From positions 1,612,001 through 1,676,000 of the forward strand of contig NZ_CP069354.1 in NCBI RefSeq assembly GCF_016864375.1: DNA of 64,000 nt, written 5' to 3'. Origin of the DNA: Microvirga sp. VF16. Its GTDB lineage: Bacteria; Pseudomonadota; Alphaproteobacteria; Rhizobiales; Beijerinckiaceae. Shown here piece after piece: positions 28,656-37,624 of this stretch. The translations under genes and the position numbers were made by a program. Under the pieces are notes generated by a model. It ran no database searches and was not told the origin of the DNA. It worked only from the letters and a program-made list of their open reading frames with translations. Positions within the stretch are counted from its first letter, which is position 1, and each line of letters opens with the position of its first letter.

Positions 28656-30407
28656 ATGAGTGCCACGAGTCTGCTGAAAGAACTGTCGGAATTCGACCTG
28701 CCGTTATGGGCCGGACTGGATCCGGCTGCGCGCCTTGAGCTTCAGTCGAAATTGCAGCACATCATGCTTCCCGGCGGCGGAATTCTCTTCCGGGAGGGCG
28801 ATCCGGCGGATACCGTCTACATGCTCGTCTCCGGCGCACTCGGCGTGTCGGTGCAGGGGAGCCATGGCGAGCAGCGGCGCATTTCCCGCATCGTCCCGCC
28901 CGAGACCATTGGCGAAATGGCTCTTATTTCCCATGCGCCTCGCTCGGCAACCGTGACAGCTCTCAGGGATTCTGTCCTACTCACGCTGGCCCGAGCGGAT
29001 TTCGAGCACCTGATCGAGCGCTGGCCTTCCGTCACGCTCTATCTGTCGAAGCTGATGGCTGATCGCCTTCGCGCGGCGACACGCTTTACGCCCGCGACCT
29101 TTTCGCCAACGACCTTTGCCATCGTTCCCGTCACGCAGGGCGTAGCGGTCTCGGACTTCGTGGAAGCCTTTCTCGCGGAAATGCGACGCAGCCATGGGGC
29201 CGGAGTCGATCTGATCGCTGCCATGCCGACCCACGAGGACGAGACCTGGTTCTCCCGCTTCGAGGTGAGCCGCGAGCGCGTGATCTATGTCGCCCCGGAA
29301 TCGTCGGGCGCCTGGACGGAGAGGTGCATCCGCCATGCCGACCATGTGGTGCTGCTGGCCCGCCCCGGCGAGCCGCTGACCTGCGAGGCCGAGGCGCTGA
29401 CCGGTGCCATGTCGTCCTGGCGTCGTCACGATCTCGTCCTGCTGCAAAAACCGGATGCCACGCGACCTGCGCCGGCACATCCTTCGCTGCAGCGGCTTCC
29501 CGTCGATCAGCGCATTCAGGTGCGCGAGAAAAGCCTGCCCGATCTTCAGCGGCTTATCCGCACCTCGAGCGGAAAGGCCGTCGGCCTCGTTCTGGCCGGA
29601 GGAGGGGCGCGCGGCTTTGCGCATCTCGGCGCCATCAGGGCCCTGCGCGAACATGGCATCCCTATCGATCTCGTCGGTGGAACCAGCATCGGTGCCGTTA
29701 TGGCAGCTATCTGTGCCATACAGGTTAGCCTCGACGAGGCCCGCGATCTCATGATGAAGGCCTTCGTTCGAAGCCCGCCGCTGAACGATTATACCCTGCC
29801 GCTCATCGCCTTGATCCGAGGTCTCAAGGTCGATGCGCGGCTGATCGAGCATTTCGGCCAGCGCAATATCGAGGATCTCTGGCTGCCGTTCTTCTGTGTC
29901 TCTTCCAACCTGACCACGGGAACGACCCATGTCCATCGTCAGGGAACGCTCTGGAAGGCCTTGCGGGCAAGCCTCGCCATTCCCGGACTGCTTCCGCCCG
30001 TGGTCGAGCCGGAGGGTGTGCTCGTCGACGGAGCCATGATGAACAATCTGCCGGCCGATGTGATGGCCGACTTCCAGAGGGGGCCGGTGCTCGGCATCGA
30101 TGTGGCGCGGGACGTCGCCTTCACCTCTCCGGGCGACGAAGAGAAGAAGGCACGATTGCTGCGCAGGATTCTAGGCTTGCCGGCCAACGCTCCGGACATC
30201 GTCAGCCTGCTCTATCGCTCGGCCACGATTTCCAGCGATGCCCAGACCCTGAAGGCACGCGCCCACGCCGCCCTCGTCATCCATCCCCCTCTCGCCGATG
30301 TGCCGCTAAGAGCTTGGGAGCAGTTCGAGAAGGTGGTCGAAATCGGTTACCGTCACACGCAGGAACGCATCGAGGCAGGGGGGCTCGATGCATTCAGGAT
30401 CACCTGA
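28656..30407 (+). CDS. cNMP-binding domain / patatin-like phospholipase
   Basis: A 583-residue protein. An N-terminal cyclic-nucleotide-binding domain (about 20-135: MLPGGGILFREGDPADTVYM) and a middle Rossmann-like region (about 155-285, FAIVPVTQG...HVVLLARPGE) precede a patatin domain (about 305-480). Oxyanion GGGARGF, nucleophile Ser in GGTSIGAVMAAI and catalytic Asp in DGAMMNNLP are intact, so a lysophospholipase/esterase of the neuropathy-target-esterase type is expected, perhaps gated by a nucleotide. No clear ribosome site precedes ATG 28656, which sits right behind a terminator. Confidence 0.88.
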   Translation: MSATSLLKELSEFDLPLWAGLDPAARLELQSKLQHIMLPGGGILFREGDPADTVYMLVSGALGVSVQGSHGEQRRISRIVPPETIGEMALISHAPRSATVTALRDSVLLTLARADFEHLIERWPSVTLYLSKLMADRLRAATRFTPATFSPTTFAIVPVTQGVAVSDFVEAFLAEMRRSHGAGVDLIAAMPTHEDETWFSRFEVSRERVIYVAPESSGAWTERCIRHADHVVLLARPGEPLTCEAEALTGAMSSWRRHDLVLLQKPDATRPAPAHPSLQRLPVDQRIQVREKSLPDLQRLIRTSSGKAVGLVLAGGGARGFAHLGAIRALREHGIPIDLVGGTSIGAVMAAICAIQVSLDEARDLMMKAFVRSPPLNDYTLPLIALIRGLKVDARLIEHFGQRNIEDLWLPFFCVSSNLTTGTTHVHRQGTLWKALRASLAIPGLLPPVVEPEGVLVDGAMMNNLPADVMADFQRGPVLGIDVARDVAFTSPGDEEKKARLLRRILGLPANAPDIVSLLYRSATISSDAQTLKARAHAALVIHPPLADVPLRAWEQFEKVVEIGYRHTQERIEAGGLDAFRIT

Positions 30408-30431
30408 GATGGGCAGGCCCGGCCATTCAGC

Positions 30432-30779
30432 TCACAGGCGATGCCACGTCATGGCTGCGGCAGCTATCAGGAGGCCAAGGACGATGCCGAGCGTTTCCGA
30501 GCGATGCTTCCAGAACCGATAGATGGCGTAGGAGCAGGAAAGGGTCGCCAGGAGGCCTGCGAGATCCTGAGTGAGGTAGTTCACCCTCGTCGGGCCCCGC
30601 AACGGATCGGCGTCCTTCCAACTCTCCATCATCCAGAAGACTGAGAAGATAAAGCACGCCATTCCCCCGACGGTGGGCCACCATGCGGCCGGCAGGCCGG
30701 TTCCCAGCGGATCGATTGCCTCGGCTGGGGGAGCAACGGAATCAAGCTCTTCGAAAGAAGCGGGAGAAGGAAGAGTCAC
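30432..30779 (-). CDS. Hypothetical three-helix membrane protein
   Basis: A 115-residue frame starting with GTG at 30779 (MTLPSPASFEELD). Three hydrophobic segments are seen at about 33-51 (TVGGMACFIFSVFWMM), 68-86 (LAGLLATLSCSYAIYRFW) and 94-112. I do not recognise the family. The start lies just below a 12-bp inverted repeat at 30789-30824, which may control it. The convergent neighbour ends 24 bp away. Confidence 0.55.
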   Translation of the reverse strand: MTLPSPASFEELDSVAPPAEAIDPLGTGLPAAWWPTVGGMACFIFSVFWMMESWKDADPLRGPTRVNYLTQDLAGLLATLSCSYAIYRFWKHRSETLGIVLGLLIAAAAMTWHRL

Positions 30780-30788
30780 AACAAGGCT

Positions 30789-30824
30789 TCCGTGATGTTA
30801 TAGCTATTCTGTTAACATCACGGA
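30789..30824. promoter_or_regulatory. 12-bp inverted repeat, candidate operator
   Basis: TCCGTGATGTTA (30789-30800) and TAACATCACGGA (30813-30824) are perfectly inverted around an AT-rich 12-nt spacer. With no T run on either side and a position just upstream of the reverse-strand membrane-protein gene, a dimeric repressor site is as likely as a terminator. Confidence 0.45.
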
Positions 30825-30857
30825 GGGTTGCTGCCACCTCTGGAAACGGAGGGGAGT

Positions 30858-30883
30858 GGCGGCTCACTTGTGGGTGAGCCGCC
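30858..30883. terminator. Hairpin downstream of the 51-residue gene
   Basis: GGCGGCTCAC (30858-30867) pairs perfectly with GTGAGCCGCC (30874-30883). It lies 5 bp beyond the stop codon of the small reverse-strand gene, as an intrinsic terminator would, but lacks a strong T run in that direction. Confidence 0.5.
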
Positions 30884-30888
30884 GGATT

Positions 30889-31044
30889 TTACTGCTGATT
30901 GCCTTTCGTGTTCTGCGCTTTGTTGTTGCTCTGCTTGCCGGGGTCGACGCGGTTCTTCATCGTACCGCCCGAGCCGCGAATGTGATCGCCTGGATGCTTC
31001 TTGCTCTCGCCGGAATTGTCGCCGCTCATCTTGCCTTTGCCCAT
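30889..31044 (-). CDS. Small hydrophilic protein, 51 residues
   Basis: The reverse strand holds a short gene below the usual size cut-off. It starts MGKGKMSGDNSGESKKHPGD at 31044, contains HIRGSGGTMKNRVDPGKQ and ends in a Gln/Asn-rich tail before TAA. A near-perfect ribosome site AGGAGG lies 6 nt upstream of the ATG and a 10-bp hairpin follows the stop. The protein is basic, Gly/Lys/Asn/Gln-rich and likely disordered; no function is known to me. Confidence 0.72.
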   Translation of the reverse strand: MGKGKMSGDNSGESKKHPGDHIRGSGGTMKNRVDPGKQSNNKAQNTKGNQQ

Positions 31045-31109
31045 AGGTAACCTCCTTTGGTGTCGGGGGTTAATGAGCCTTGGGAGTCCAGGTTCCCGGG
31101 CGATTGGTC

Positions 31110-31631
31110 CTACCAGGGCAAGTAATGGATGAGGCTCGCTCCGGGCCCGAGGACGAGGAAGGCCCAGGCGGATGCCGATGCCATGTTGGCCGCCTGGAAC
31201 AGCACCGGGGGCATCAGGAAGATGCCGGCAATGAGGGCGATCACGGCGCGGATGGGGCCGATGAAGCGTCCGAGAAACACAGCCCAGGGGCCGAAGCGCT
31301 GGAAGAAATCTTCTCCCCGCGCGATAAGCTTGGGACTGCGCGACAGGGGCCAGCTCTCATAGGCGGCCTTCTTGTAGCGCCGGCCGATGGCATAGGAGAC
31401 CCAGTTTCCGAGAAAGGCGCCACAGGCTGCCCCCGCCCAAATCTGCCAGAAGGGAATATCGGCCGCAGCCAGCACGAAACCGACGGTAATCAGGATCGCC
31501 GTGGTCGGCAGCAGCAGTGAGACGAAGGCAAGCGACTCGGCAAAGGTCATGAGGCTGAGCACCAGGGGGGCATAGGCCTGATGGGTCTGCACGAATTCGA
31601 CAATGCTGGTCTTCAGAAACTCGATATCCAT
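31110..31631 (-). CDS. DedA family membrane protein
   Basis: A 173-residue DedA-family (SNARE-associated/VTT domain) inner-membrane protein. The conserved core GAACGAFLGNWVSYAIGRRY, the E in FAESLAFVSLLLPTT and FLGRFIGPIRAVIALIAGI with its essential Arg residues are present. Family members act in lipid-carrier (undecaprenyl phosphate) flipping and membrane homeostasis. ATG 31631 (MDIEFLKTS) is chosen over an upstream TTG at 31670. It is divergent from pdxY. Confidence 0.88.
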   Translation of the reverse strand: MDIEFLKTSIVEFVQTHQAYAPLVLSLMTFAESLAFVSLLLPTTAILITVGFVLAAADIPFWQIWAGAACGAFLGNWVSYAIGRRYKKAAYESWPLSRSPKLIARGEDFFQRFGPWAVFLGRFIGPIRAVIALIAGIFLMPPVLFQAANMASASAWAFLVLGPGASLIHYLPW

Positions 31632-31781
31632 GGTACCGATGGGGGTCCTGTTGCGGCTAGGATTGGTCAATACGAGGCATCTCGGAAAGAACCAACCGCC
31701 TTCGTGATGAATGAGATCACATCAGGCAATTTGAAGCGGGGCGTTTGTTGCGCTAACCGAAGGGCGAAAGGGGCCAGAACC

Positions 31782-32630
31782 ATGAACGTTCTCTCGATCC
31801 AATCCCATGTCGCCTACGGTCATGTGGGCAATGCCTCCGCCGTGTTTCCGATGCAGCGCCTCGGCGTCGAGGTCTGGCCCATTCATACGGTGCAGTTCTC
31901 CAACCATACTGGCTACGGCTCCTGGAAAGGTCGCGTCTTCGATGGGCCTGCCATCGAGGATCTCGTGGAGGGCATCGCGGAGCGTGGCATGCTCGAGCGC
32001 TGCAATGGCATTCTCTCAGGCTATATGGGCTCCGCCGATATAGGCAACGCGATCCTCTCCGCAGTGGCGTGGGTGCGGGAGCTCAATCCGGATGCGCTCT
32101 ATTGTTGCGATCCGGTGATCGGTGACGTGGGGCGCGGCGTGTTCGTGCGACCCGGCATTCCGGAATTCATGCGCGAGCAGGCGGTGCCTGCCGCCGACAT
32201 CATTACACCGAACCAGTTCGAGCTCGACTACCTGTCCGGTCTGACAACACAGGCCCAGGACGATGTGAAACAGGCGATCTCGCTTGTGCAAGCCATGGGC
32301 CCCAAGGTCATGCTCGTGACCTCGGTCGAGACGAAGGAAACGCCCGCCGACAGCGTCGATCTCGTTGCCGGTGAGGGCGGACGCTTCTGGCGCGTGCGGA
32401 CGCCAAAGCTGTCGCTGTCCGTCAACGGGGCGGGCGATGCCATCGCGGCGCTCTTCTTCGTTCATTATGCCCGCTCGCGCTCAGCCCCGAAGGCGCTGGC
32501 CGAAGCTTCGGCCTCTGTCTACGGCCTGCTCAAGCGCACCGAAGAAGCGGGCTCGCGCGAGATCCTGACCATCGCGGCGCAGGATGAGTTCGTCTCGCCG
32601 ACCTACCGTTTCGAAGCCGAAGAAGTCTAG
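31782..32630 (+). CDS. pdxY: Pyridoxal kinase
   Basis: PdxY, 282 residues, a ribokinase-like enzyme phosphorylating pyridoxal to PLP in vitamin B6 salvage. The N-terminal [33 protein letters not shown] and C-terminal [14 protein letters not shown] (anion hole and catalytic Asp) identify it. The frame extends upstream, but ATG 31782 gives the standard N-terminus. An ABC importer gene set follows on the same strand after about 130 bp. Confidence 0.93.
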   Translation: MNVLSIQSHVAYGHVGNASAVFPMQRLGVEVWPIHTVQFSNHTGYGSWKGRVFDGPAIEDLVEGIAERGMLERCNGILSGYMGSADIGNAILSAVAWVRELNPDALYCCDPVIGDVGRGVFVRPGIPEFMREQAVPAADIITPNQFELDYLSGLTTQAQDDVKQAISLVQAMGPKVMLVTSVETKETPADSVDLVAGEGGRFWRVRTPKLSLSVNGAGDAIAALFFVHYARSRSAPKALAEASASVYGLLKRTEEAGSREILTIAAQDEFVSPTYRFEAEEV

Positions 32631-32758
32631 GCCGATTCCGCTCCTCGGGGCTTGATTCGGCGAAGCCGACATGAGGAGCCAATAGGTCGAAGGGCGAAGC
32701 CAACCTGCCTTGCGATCCCTCTTCAGGCGGTCCTAGAATGCCGCCCGAAAGAGGGACC

Positions 32759-33583
32759 ATGAGGATCGGAATGGATCAGGCAACCTCCCTTGCGGCGGTG
32801 GCGCTCAACGATGTCGCCATCACGTTCGGGCCGAAAGTGGGTGGTTACACGGCCGTCAGCGGAATCGATCTCTCCGTTCGTCCAGGCGAATTCGTCGCGA
32901 TCGTCGGCCCGACGGGCTCGGGCAAGTCCACGATCCTGAATGCGGCGGCTGGCCTGCTGAAGCCCTCGGAAGGGCGGGTCAGGATCTTCGGCAACGATCT
33001 TTCCAGCCTCAATTTGCGCTCCGGCTATCTCTTCCAGCAGGACGCACTGATGCCGTGGAAGACGGCTCTTGACAATGTGGCTGTCGCTCTTGAGTCGAAG
33101 GGTGTTGCGCACCGCGATGCTTTGCAGCGTGCAAGGGACTGGCTCGGACGTGTCGGGCTTAAGGCCTTTGTCGACCGCTATCCGCACATGCTCTCCGGCG
33201 GCCAGCGCAAGCGCGTGGCGCTGGCTCAGGTTCTGATCCGCGATCCCGAGATTTTGCTGATGGACGAGCCCTTCGGGCCACTCGATGCGCAGACGCGGCA
33301 GATCATGGGCAATCTGCTTTTGAGTTTGTGGGCCGCGGACCGCAAGGCGGTGATGTTCGTCACGCATGATCTGGAAGAGGCGATTGCCCTGGCCGACCGT
33401 GTGGTTCTGATGTCGGCAGGGCCGGCCGCGCGGATCATCGGTGATTTCCCCGTGGCGTTGCCGCGGCCTCGCGACATTGCGGAAGTCCGGCTGGAGCCGA
33501 CGTTCCACCACATCCATAAGGAGATCTGGGCAAGCCTGCGTACCGAGGTTCAGAAGGCTTATAGCCAGGGGGAGGGGACCTGA
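32759..33583 (+). CDS. ABC transporter ATP-binding protein (NitT/TauT type)
   Basis: A 274-residue ATPase with Walker A GPTGSGKS, Q-loop FQQDALMPW, signature LSGGQRKRVALAQ, Walker B ILLMDEPFGPLD and H-loop FVTHDLEEA. The QDALMPW and DEPFGPLDAQTR forms are typical of the SsuB/TauB group that imports small organic anions or pyrimidine/thiamine precursors. GAGGG precedes ATG 32759; ATG 32771 is an alternative. The stop overlaps the permease start (TGATG). Confidence 0.9.
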   Translation: MRIGMDQATSLAAVALNDVAITFGPKVGGYTAVSGIDLSVRPGEFVAIVGPTGSGKSTILNAAAGLLKPSEGRVRIFGNDLSSLNLRSGYLFQQDALMPWKTALDNVAVALESKGVAHRDALQRARDWLGRVGLKAFVDRYPHMLSGGQRKRVALAQVLIRDPEILLMDEPFGPLDAQTRQIMGNLLLSLWAADRKAVMFVTHDLEEAIALADRVVLMSAGPAARIIGDFPVALPRPRDIAEVRLEPTFHHIHKEIWASLRTEVQKAYSQGEGT

Positions 33584-34374
33584 TGCCACGCCTGAAACTG
33601 ACCGTTCTCCAGATTGGCGTGGGCCTGATCTTCCTTCTGCTGTGGCATGTGCTGACCGTCTATCCGATCTCAGGAACGCCCAAGCAGGTTCAGTTCTTCT
33701 TCTCGACGCCGCTCGACGTTCTGAAGCGGTGCTGGACGCTGTTCGCCAGCGGAGAGATCTGGGGCCATCTCTGGATCACGTTGGTCGAGACCATCCTGGC
33801 CTTTCTGATCGGCGCAGGCGGCGGCATCATCTTCGGATTCCTCTTCGCGCGGAAGGAACTGCTCGCCGCGATCTTCGATCCTTACATCAAGGCGGCGAAT
33901 GCGCTGCCGCGCGTTGTGCTCGCCCCGATCTTCGCGCTATGGTTCGGTCTCGGCATCTGGTCGAAGGTGGCGCTCGGCTTCACGCTCGTATTCTTCATCG
34001 TGTTCTTCAATGTCTATCAGGGCGTTCGCGAAGTCTCGCCGGTCGTGCTCGCCAATGCCCGCATGCTCGGCATGAACGAACGCCAATTACTTCGGCACGT
34101 CTATTGGCCTTCCGCGCTGACCTGGGTGTTCTCGTCGCTTCATACGTCAGTGGGTTTCGCGCTCGTCGGTGCCGTCGTCGGCGAATATCTCGGGTCTTCC
34201 GCCGGACTCGGCTACAAGATCCACGAGGCAGAGAGCGTCTTCGACGTGACGGGCGTTTTCGCCGGCATGCTGATCCTTTCCGTCTTCGTCATTCTTATCG
34301 ACATGCTCGTGACGCGAATCGAAAACCGCTTCCTGGTTTGGCGGCCGCAAGCCTCTCTGGCTGCACGAACCTAG
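33583..34374 (+). CDS. ABC transporter permease (NitT/TauT type)
   Basis: A 263-residue permease with six predicted membrane helices and the EAA-type loop GVREVSPVVLANARMLGMNE, which docks on the ATPase. It belongs to the SsuC/TauC (BPD_transp_1) group. It overlaps the ATPase gene and is followed after 36 bp by the binding-protein gene, forming an ATPase-permease-binding protein operon. Confidence 0.9.
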   Translation: MPRLKLTVLQIGVGLIFLLLWHVLTVYPISGTPKQVQFFFSTPLDVLKRCWTLFASGEIWGHLWITLVETILAFLIGAGGGIIFGFLFARKELLAAIFDPYIKAANALPRVVLAPIFALWFGLGIWSKVALGFTLVFFIVFFNVYQGVREVSPVVLANARMLGMNERQLLRHVYWPSALTWVFSSLHTSVGFALVGAVVGEYLGSSAGLGYKIHEAESVFDVTGVFAGMLILSVFVILIDMLVTRIENRFLVWRPQASLAART

Positions 34375-34410
34375 GATGAAAACGACCCAATCAAAACAGG
34401 GAGAAACGCC

Positions 34411-35433
34411 ATGGAACGCCGTACATTTCTGAAGACCGCAGGAGCCCTTGGACTCTCGGCGGCTTTTGGAACGAAGGCCTTTGCGCAGGGAGCGCCGGAA
34501 AAGGCGAAAGTGACGCTCGGCGTCGGCGGCAAGCCGTTGCTCTATTATTTGCCGCTCACCATCGCCGAGCGGAAGGGCTTCTTCAAGGAGCAGGGCCTCG
34601 AGGTCGAGATCAATGATTTCGGCGGTGGTGCGAAGTCGCTCCAAGCGCTTATCGGCGGCTCCGTCGACGTGGTGACCGGAGCCTACGAGCACACGATCCG
34701 CATGCAGGCCAAGGGACAGGACGTGGTCGCCGTCACGGAACTCGGACGCTTCCCGGCGATCGTGATTGCAGTGAAGAAGGACAAGGCTGGGCAGATCAAG
34801 TCGGCCGCGGATTTCAAGGGTCTCAAGATCGGCGTTACCGCTCCAGGATCATCAACCGCGCTCACTGCGCAGTATGCCATGGTGAAAGCGGGCCTGAAGC
34901 CATCCGATGCGGCCATCATCGGCGTCGGTTCCGGAGCCAGTGCGGTGGCCGCGATGAAGAAGGGCGAGATCGATGTGATCTCCCACCTCGATCCGGTCAT
35001 CGCCAAACTCGAAGCCGATGGAGACATTCAGATCCTCATCGACACCCGCACCGAAGCCGGAACCCGCCAGCTCTTCGGCGGCTCGAACCCGGCGGCGACG
35101 CTCTACATGAAGAAGGATTTCACCGAGAAAAATCCGCAGACCACGCAGCGCCTCGTCAACGCTTTCGTAAAGAGCCTGAAGTGGATCCAGAGTGCGAAGC
35201 CTGAGGATATCGCCGCCACGGTGCCGGAGGAATATTACCTGGGTGACAAGCCTCTCTATCTCAAGGCCGTGCAGAACTCGCTCGAGAGCTATTCGCGCGA
35301 CGGCATCATTCAGACGAGCGGCATGCAGAGCGTGCTCGACATGCTGCGCCAGCTCGATCCCGAGCTGAAGGATGCCAAGGTCGATCTCGCTGCGACCTTC
35401 AACGACCGCTTCGTGCGGCAGGCTGCGATATAA
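34411..35433 (+). CDS. ABC transporter substrate-binding protein (NMT1/SsuA-like)
   Basis: A 340-residue periplasmic binding protein of the NMT1/THI5-like group. The N-terminus MERRTFLKTAGALGLSAAFG carries a twin-arginine motif (RRTFLK), so Tat export of a folded protein is likely, with cleavage after AFA. LGVGGKPLLYYLPLTIAERK, GLEVEINDFGGGAKSLQAL and VDVVTGAYEHTIRM match the fold. The ligand cannot be assigned; position behind pdxY permits, but does not show, a B6- or thiamine-related substrate. Confidence 0.87.
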   Translation: MERRTFLKTAGALGLSAAFGTKAFAQGAPEKAKVTLGVGGKPLLYYLPLTIAERKGFFKEQGLEVEINDFGGGAKSLQALIGGSVDVVTGAYEHTIRMQAKGQDVVAVTELGRFPAIVIAVKKDKAGQIKSAADFKGLKIGVTAPGSSTALTAQYAMVKAGLKPSDAAIIGVGSGASAVAAMKKGEIDVISHLDPVIAKLEADGDIQILIDTRTEAGTRQLFGGSNPAATLYMKKDFTEKNPQTTQRLVNAFVKSLKWIQSAKPEDIAATVPEEYYLGDKPLYLKAVQNSLESYSRDGIIQTSGMQSVLDMLRQLDPELKDAKVDLAATFNDRFVRQAAI

Positions 35434-35611
35434 GCCGGAGGGCTTTCGGAAAGATGTCGCCGGCATGGCACCTGTGCCGGCGACATGGTTTTGCCTCTGC
35501 ACCGGCAGCGCGCCCGCTCGGTTGACAGAAGGGCGCCTGACGGTACCTCATCCGGTGTTGAAGAATCGGTGTTCTCGTATCCCCGAAGGCTCCCGAAGAG
35601 GTCTGCTCCGC

Positions 35612-36517
35612 ATGTCCCGTCGCTTTGTCACCCTCGATGTCTTTACGGGCGAGCGCTTCGCCGGAAATCCTCTTGCCGTCGTCCTGGAGGCGGACGGGCT
35701 GGATACGGCCGGAATGCAGCGGATTGCGAAGGAGTTCAATCTCTCCGAGACCGTCTTCGTTTTCCCGCCCTCCGAGCCGCGCCAGCGGGCCGATATTCGT
35801 ATTTTCACGCCTGCCCGTGAACTGCCATTCGCCGGTCATCCCACCGTCGGAACGGCGGTGCTCCTGGCCATTCTCGATCAGAACGGCGAGCCGGGTGCCG
35901 TCGTATTCGGGCTGAAGGAGCAGGTCGGGATCGTTCCCTGTGTCGTCGATGTGGTGGATGGGACGAGCGGTTCGGCTCGGTTCCGCCTGCCGCGCCTGCC
36001 CTTCGTCTGGGGCGAGGGCAAGGAGACCAAGGATTGTGCCTGGGCTCTCGGCCTCGACCCGACGGAGATCGGTTTCGGCCAGCATATTCCGAGCCGCCAT
36101 TCGGCTGGCGTAGCCTACGATCTCGTGCCGGTCTCGTCCTTCGAGGCCCTGGCACGCTCCAAGCCGCAAGGCGAGGCCTTCGATAAGACATTCAACGACA
36201 GCGATCATCCGGCAGCTTATGTCTATGCCCGCGTTCCCGATGCGGAGGGCCTGAGGTTTCGCGCACGCATGTATGGTCCCGGTATGGGCATCGCCGAAGA
36301 CCCGGCAACCGGCTCCGCTGCAGCCGCCTTTGCGGGCGCCCTCATGCAATGCGAGCCCCTGGGCGATGGCGAGCACAACATCGTCATTGAGCAGGGCGTC
36401 GAGATGGGCCGCCCGAGCGAGATCTCTCTGCAGATGACGATCAAGGGTGGGGCGTTGGTCTCAGCCGAGATCGGTGGGCAGGCGGTGATGGTGAGCCGCG
36501 GCGAGATCATCGCGTGA
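35612..36517 (+). CDS. PhzF family isomerase/epimerase
   Basis: A 301-residue PhzF-family protein with the diaminopimelate-epimerase-like fold. The active-site Glu lies in [45 protein letters not shown] and [14 protein letters not shown] are conserved. The reaction of most family members is unknown. ATG 35612 behind GAAGAGG is preferred over the much longer frame starting at 35372. The stop overlaps the GTG start of the NUDIX gene, so the two are coupled. Confidence 0.88.
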   Translation: MSRRFVTLDVFTGERFAGNPLAVVLEADGLDTAGMQRIAKEFNLSETVFVFPPSEPRQRADIRIFTPARELPFAGHPTVGTAVLLAILDQNGEPGAVVFGLKEQVGIVPCVVDVVDGTSGSARFRLPRLPFVWGEGKETKDCAWALGLDPTEIGFGQHIPSRHSAGVAYDLVPVSSFEALARSKPQGEAFDKTFNDSDHPAAYVYARVPDAEGLRFRARMYGPGMGIAEDPATGSAAAAFAGALMQCEPLGDGEHNIVIEQGVEMGRPSEISLQMTIKGGALVSAEIGGQAVMVSRGEIIA

Positions 36518-37227
36518 ATCGCGAGCCTCAGATCCGGCGCGTCACCCGCGTCGAAGCCTGTTTGCGTCCGCTGGATTGGGAATGGCCCAAGCATAACCGG
36601 GAATTCATCGCCGAGAACTGGAAGCGCCGCACGGCGGGCAAGCCGCAGATGTTCAACGGGCGGGTGCTGCTGCTCCAGGATGTCGCGTTCGAGCAGGATC
36701 TGTGCCGCGGCACCTATTTCGAGGTCGATTACGCGGATTTCGTCGCCTGGATCGACAAGGGCTATCCGGACCCCGCCATCGCCAACGGCTTCGCCATGGG
36801 CGCGCTGCGCGGTTCCGACGGAGCTTTCATCTGCGGGGTCATGGGGAACGGCACGACGAATGCGGGCCGGGTCTATTTCCCGGCTGGGACGCCGGATTGC
36901 GAGGATCTGAGGTCGGAGGGTTCCGTCGACCTTGCAGGAAGTCTCATTCGCGAACTTGAAGAAGAGACAGGTCTTTCCGAGAGCGACTACCATGTGGACG
37001 ACGAGTGGATCATCGTCCAGCGCTGGCCGACCATCGCGCTCCTGCGGATGGTGACGCTGCCGGTCATGGCAGAGGAGGGCGCGGCGAAGATCCGCGCCAA
37101 CATCGCGGCCCAGCACGAACCTGAATTGCAGGATGTGCGCATTGTCCGCGGGAAAGAGGATATCGATCCGGAGCGGATGCCGCTCTTCCTGCAATCTTTC
37201 TTTGCGTGGGTCTTTGATCAGAGATAG
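36514..37227 (+). CDS. NUDIX hydrolase
   Basis: A 237-residue protein with a clear Nudix box, GSVDLAGSLIRELEEETGLS, fitting Gx5Ex7REUxEExGU apart from the first variable Glu position, followed by a substrate-recognition region. Such enzymes hydrolyse nucleoside diphosphates linked to another moiety. The start is GTG 36514, overlapping the PhzF stop (GTGA). The 3' end overlaps a reverse-strand lipoprotein gene by 10 bp. Confidence 0.82.
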   Translation: MNREPQIRRVTRVEACLRPLDWEWPKHNREFIAENWKRRTAGKPQMFNGRVLLLQDVAFEQDLCRGTYFEVDYADFVAWIDKGYPDPAIANGFAMGALRGSDGAFICGVMGNGTTNAGRVYFPAGTPDCEDLRSEGSVDLAGSLIRELEEETGLSESDYHVDDEWIIVQRWPTIALLRMVTLPVMAEEGAAKIRANIAAQHEPELQDVRIVRGKEDIDPERMPLFLQSFFAWVFDQR

Positions 37228-37547
37228 CCGTGGCGGGACTTCGTGGTGTTGACCATGCGCACGGCTTCTGCATCGCGCCCGGCCGCGCAGGCAGCCTCGG
37301 CTTGACCTAGCTCCCGGTCGACCCGGTTATAAACCGACTGGTTCACATGCCCCATGGCAAGATCGTTGCTCATCACGGCGCGGTAGCGGTCGATCTCGCC
37401 CTTGCAGCCCGATCCGTCGGGCATGCGGAAGCTGGGCGGCGTGATGCTGGTGCTCGCGGGGGCAGGGGCTGAGGCGGTCTGATTGCAGGCGGCCAGCGGC
37501 AGCGCCAGCAATCCCGTCAGACAGAGGGAACGGATCGCTGTTCTCAT
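37218..37547 (-). CDS. Small lipoprotein, hypothetical
   Basis: A 109-residue protein with a lipoprotein signal: MRTAIRSLCLTGLLALPLAAC, lipobox LPLAAC with the acylated Cys at about 21. The mature part is Ala/Ser/Pro-rich, then has one Cys pair (SGCKGE...EAACAAG). It is probably anchored in the outer membrane; no family is recognised. AGGAG lies at normal distance before ATG 37547, better than the upstream in-frame start at 37589. Confidence 0.75.
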   Translation of the reverse strand: MRTAIRSLCLTGLLALPLAACNQTASAPAPASTSITPPSFRMPDGSGCKGEIDRYRAVMSNDLAMGHVNQSVYNRVDRELGQAEAACAAGRDAEAVRMVNTTKSRHGYL

Positions 37548-37600
37548 GGAAACACTCCTGGAGACGTAGAAGCGAGGAATAAAGGCCAAGCTTCATCCGA

Positions 37601-37624
37601 TCTAGAGCAGTTTGGAGAGAGACC
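37601..37624 (+). repeat. CTAGAGCA-type repeat fragment
   Basis: TCTAGAGCAGTTTGGAGAGA matches the copy at 27270 (TCTAGAGCATTGGAGAGAGG) with an indel and one change, but lacks the 3' arm of the hairpin. A degenerate or truncated copy. Confidence 0.45.

Noticed and set aside
32631..32758. TPP or similar riboswitch ahead of the ABC transporter
   Set aside because: The conserved CTGAGA and ACCTGATCTGGATAATGCCAGCG-like elements are absent; only weak local complementarity is seen.
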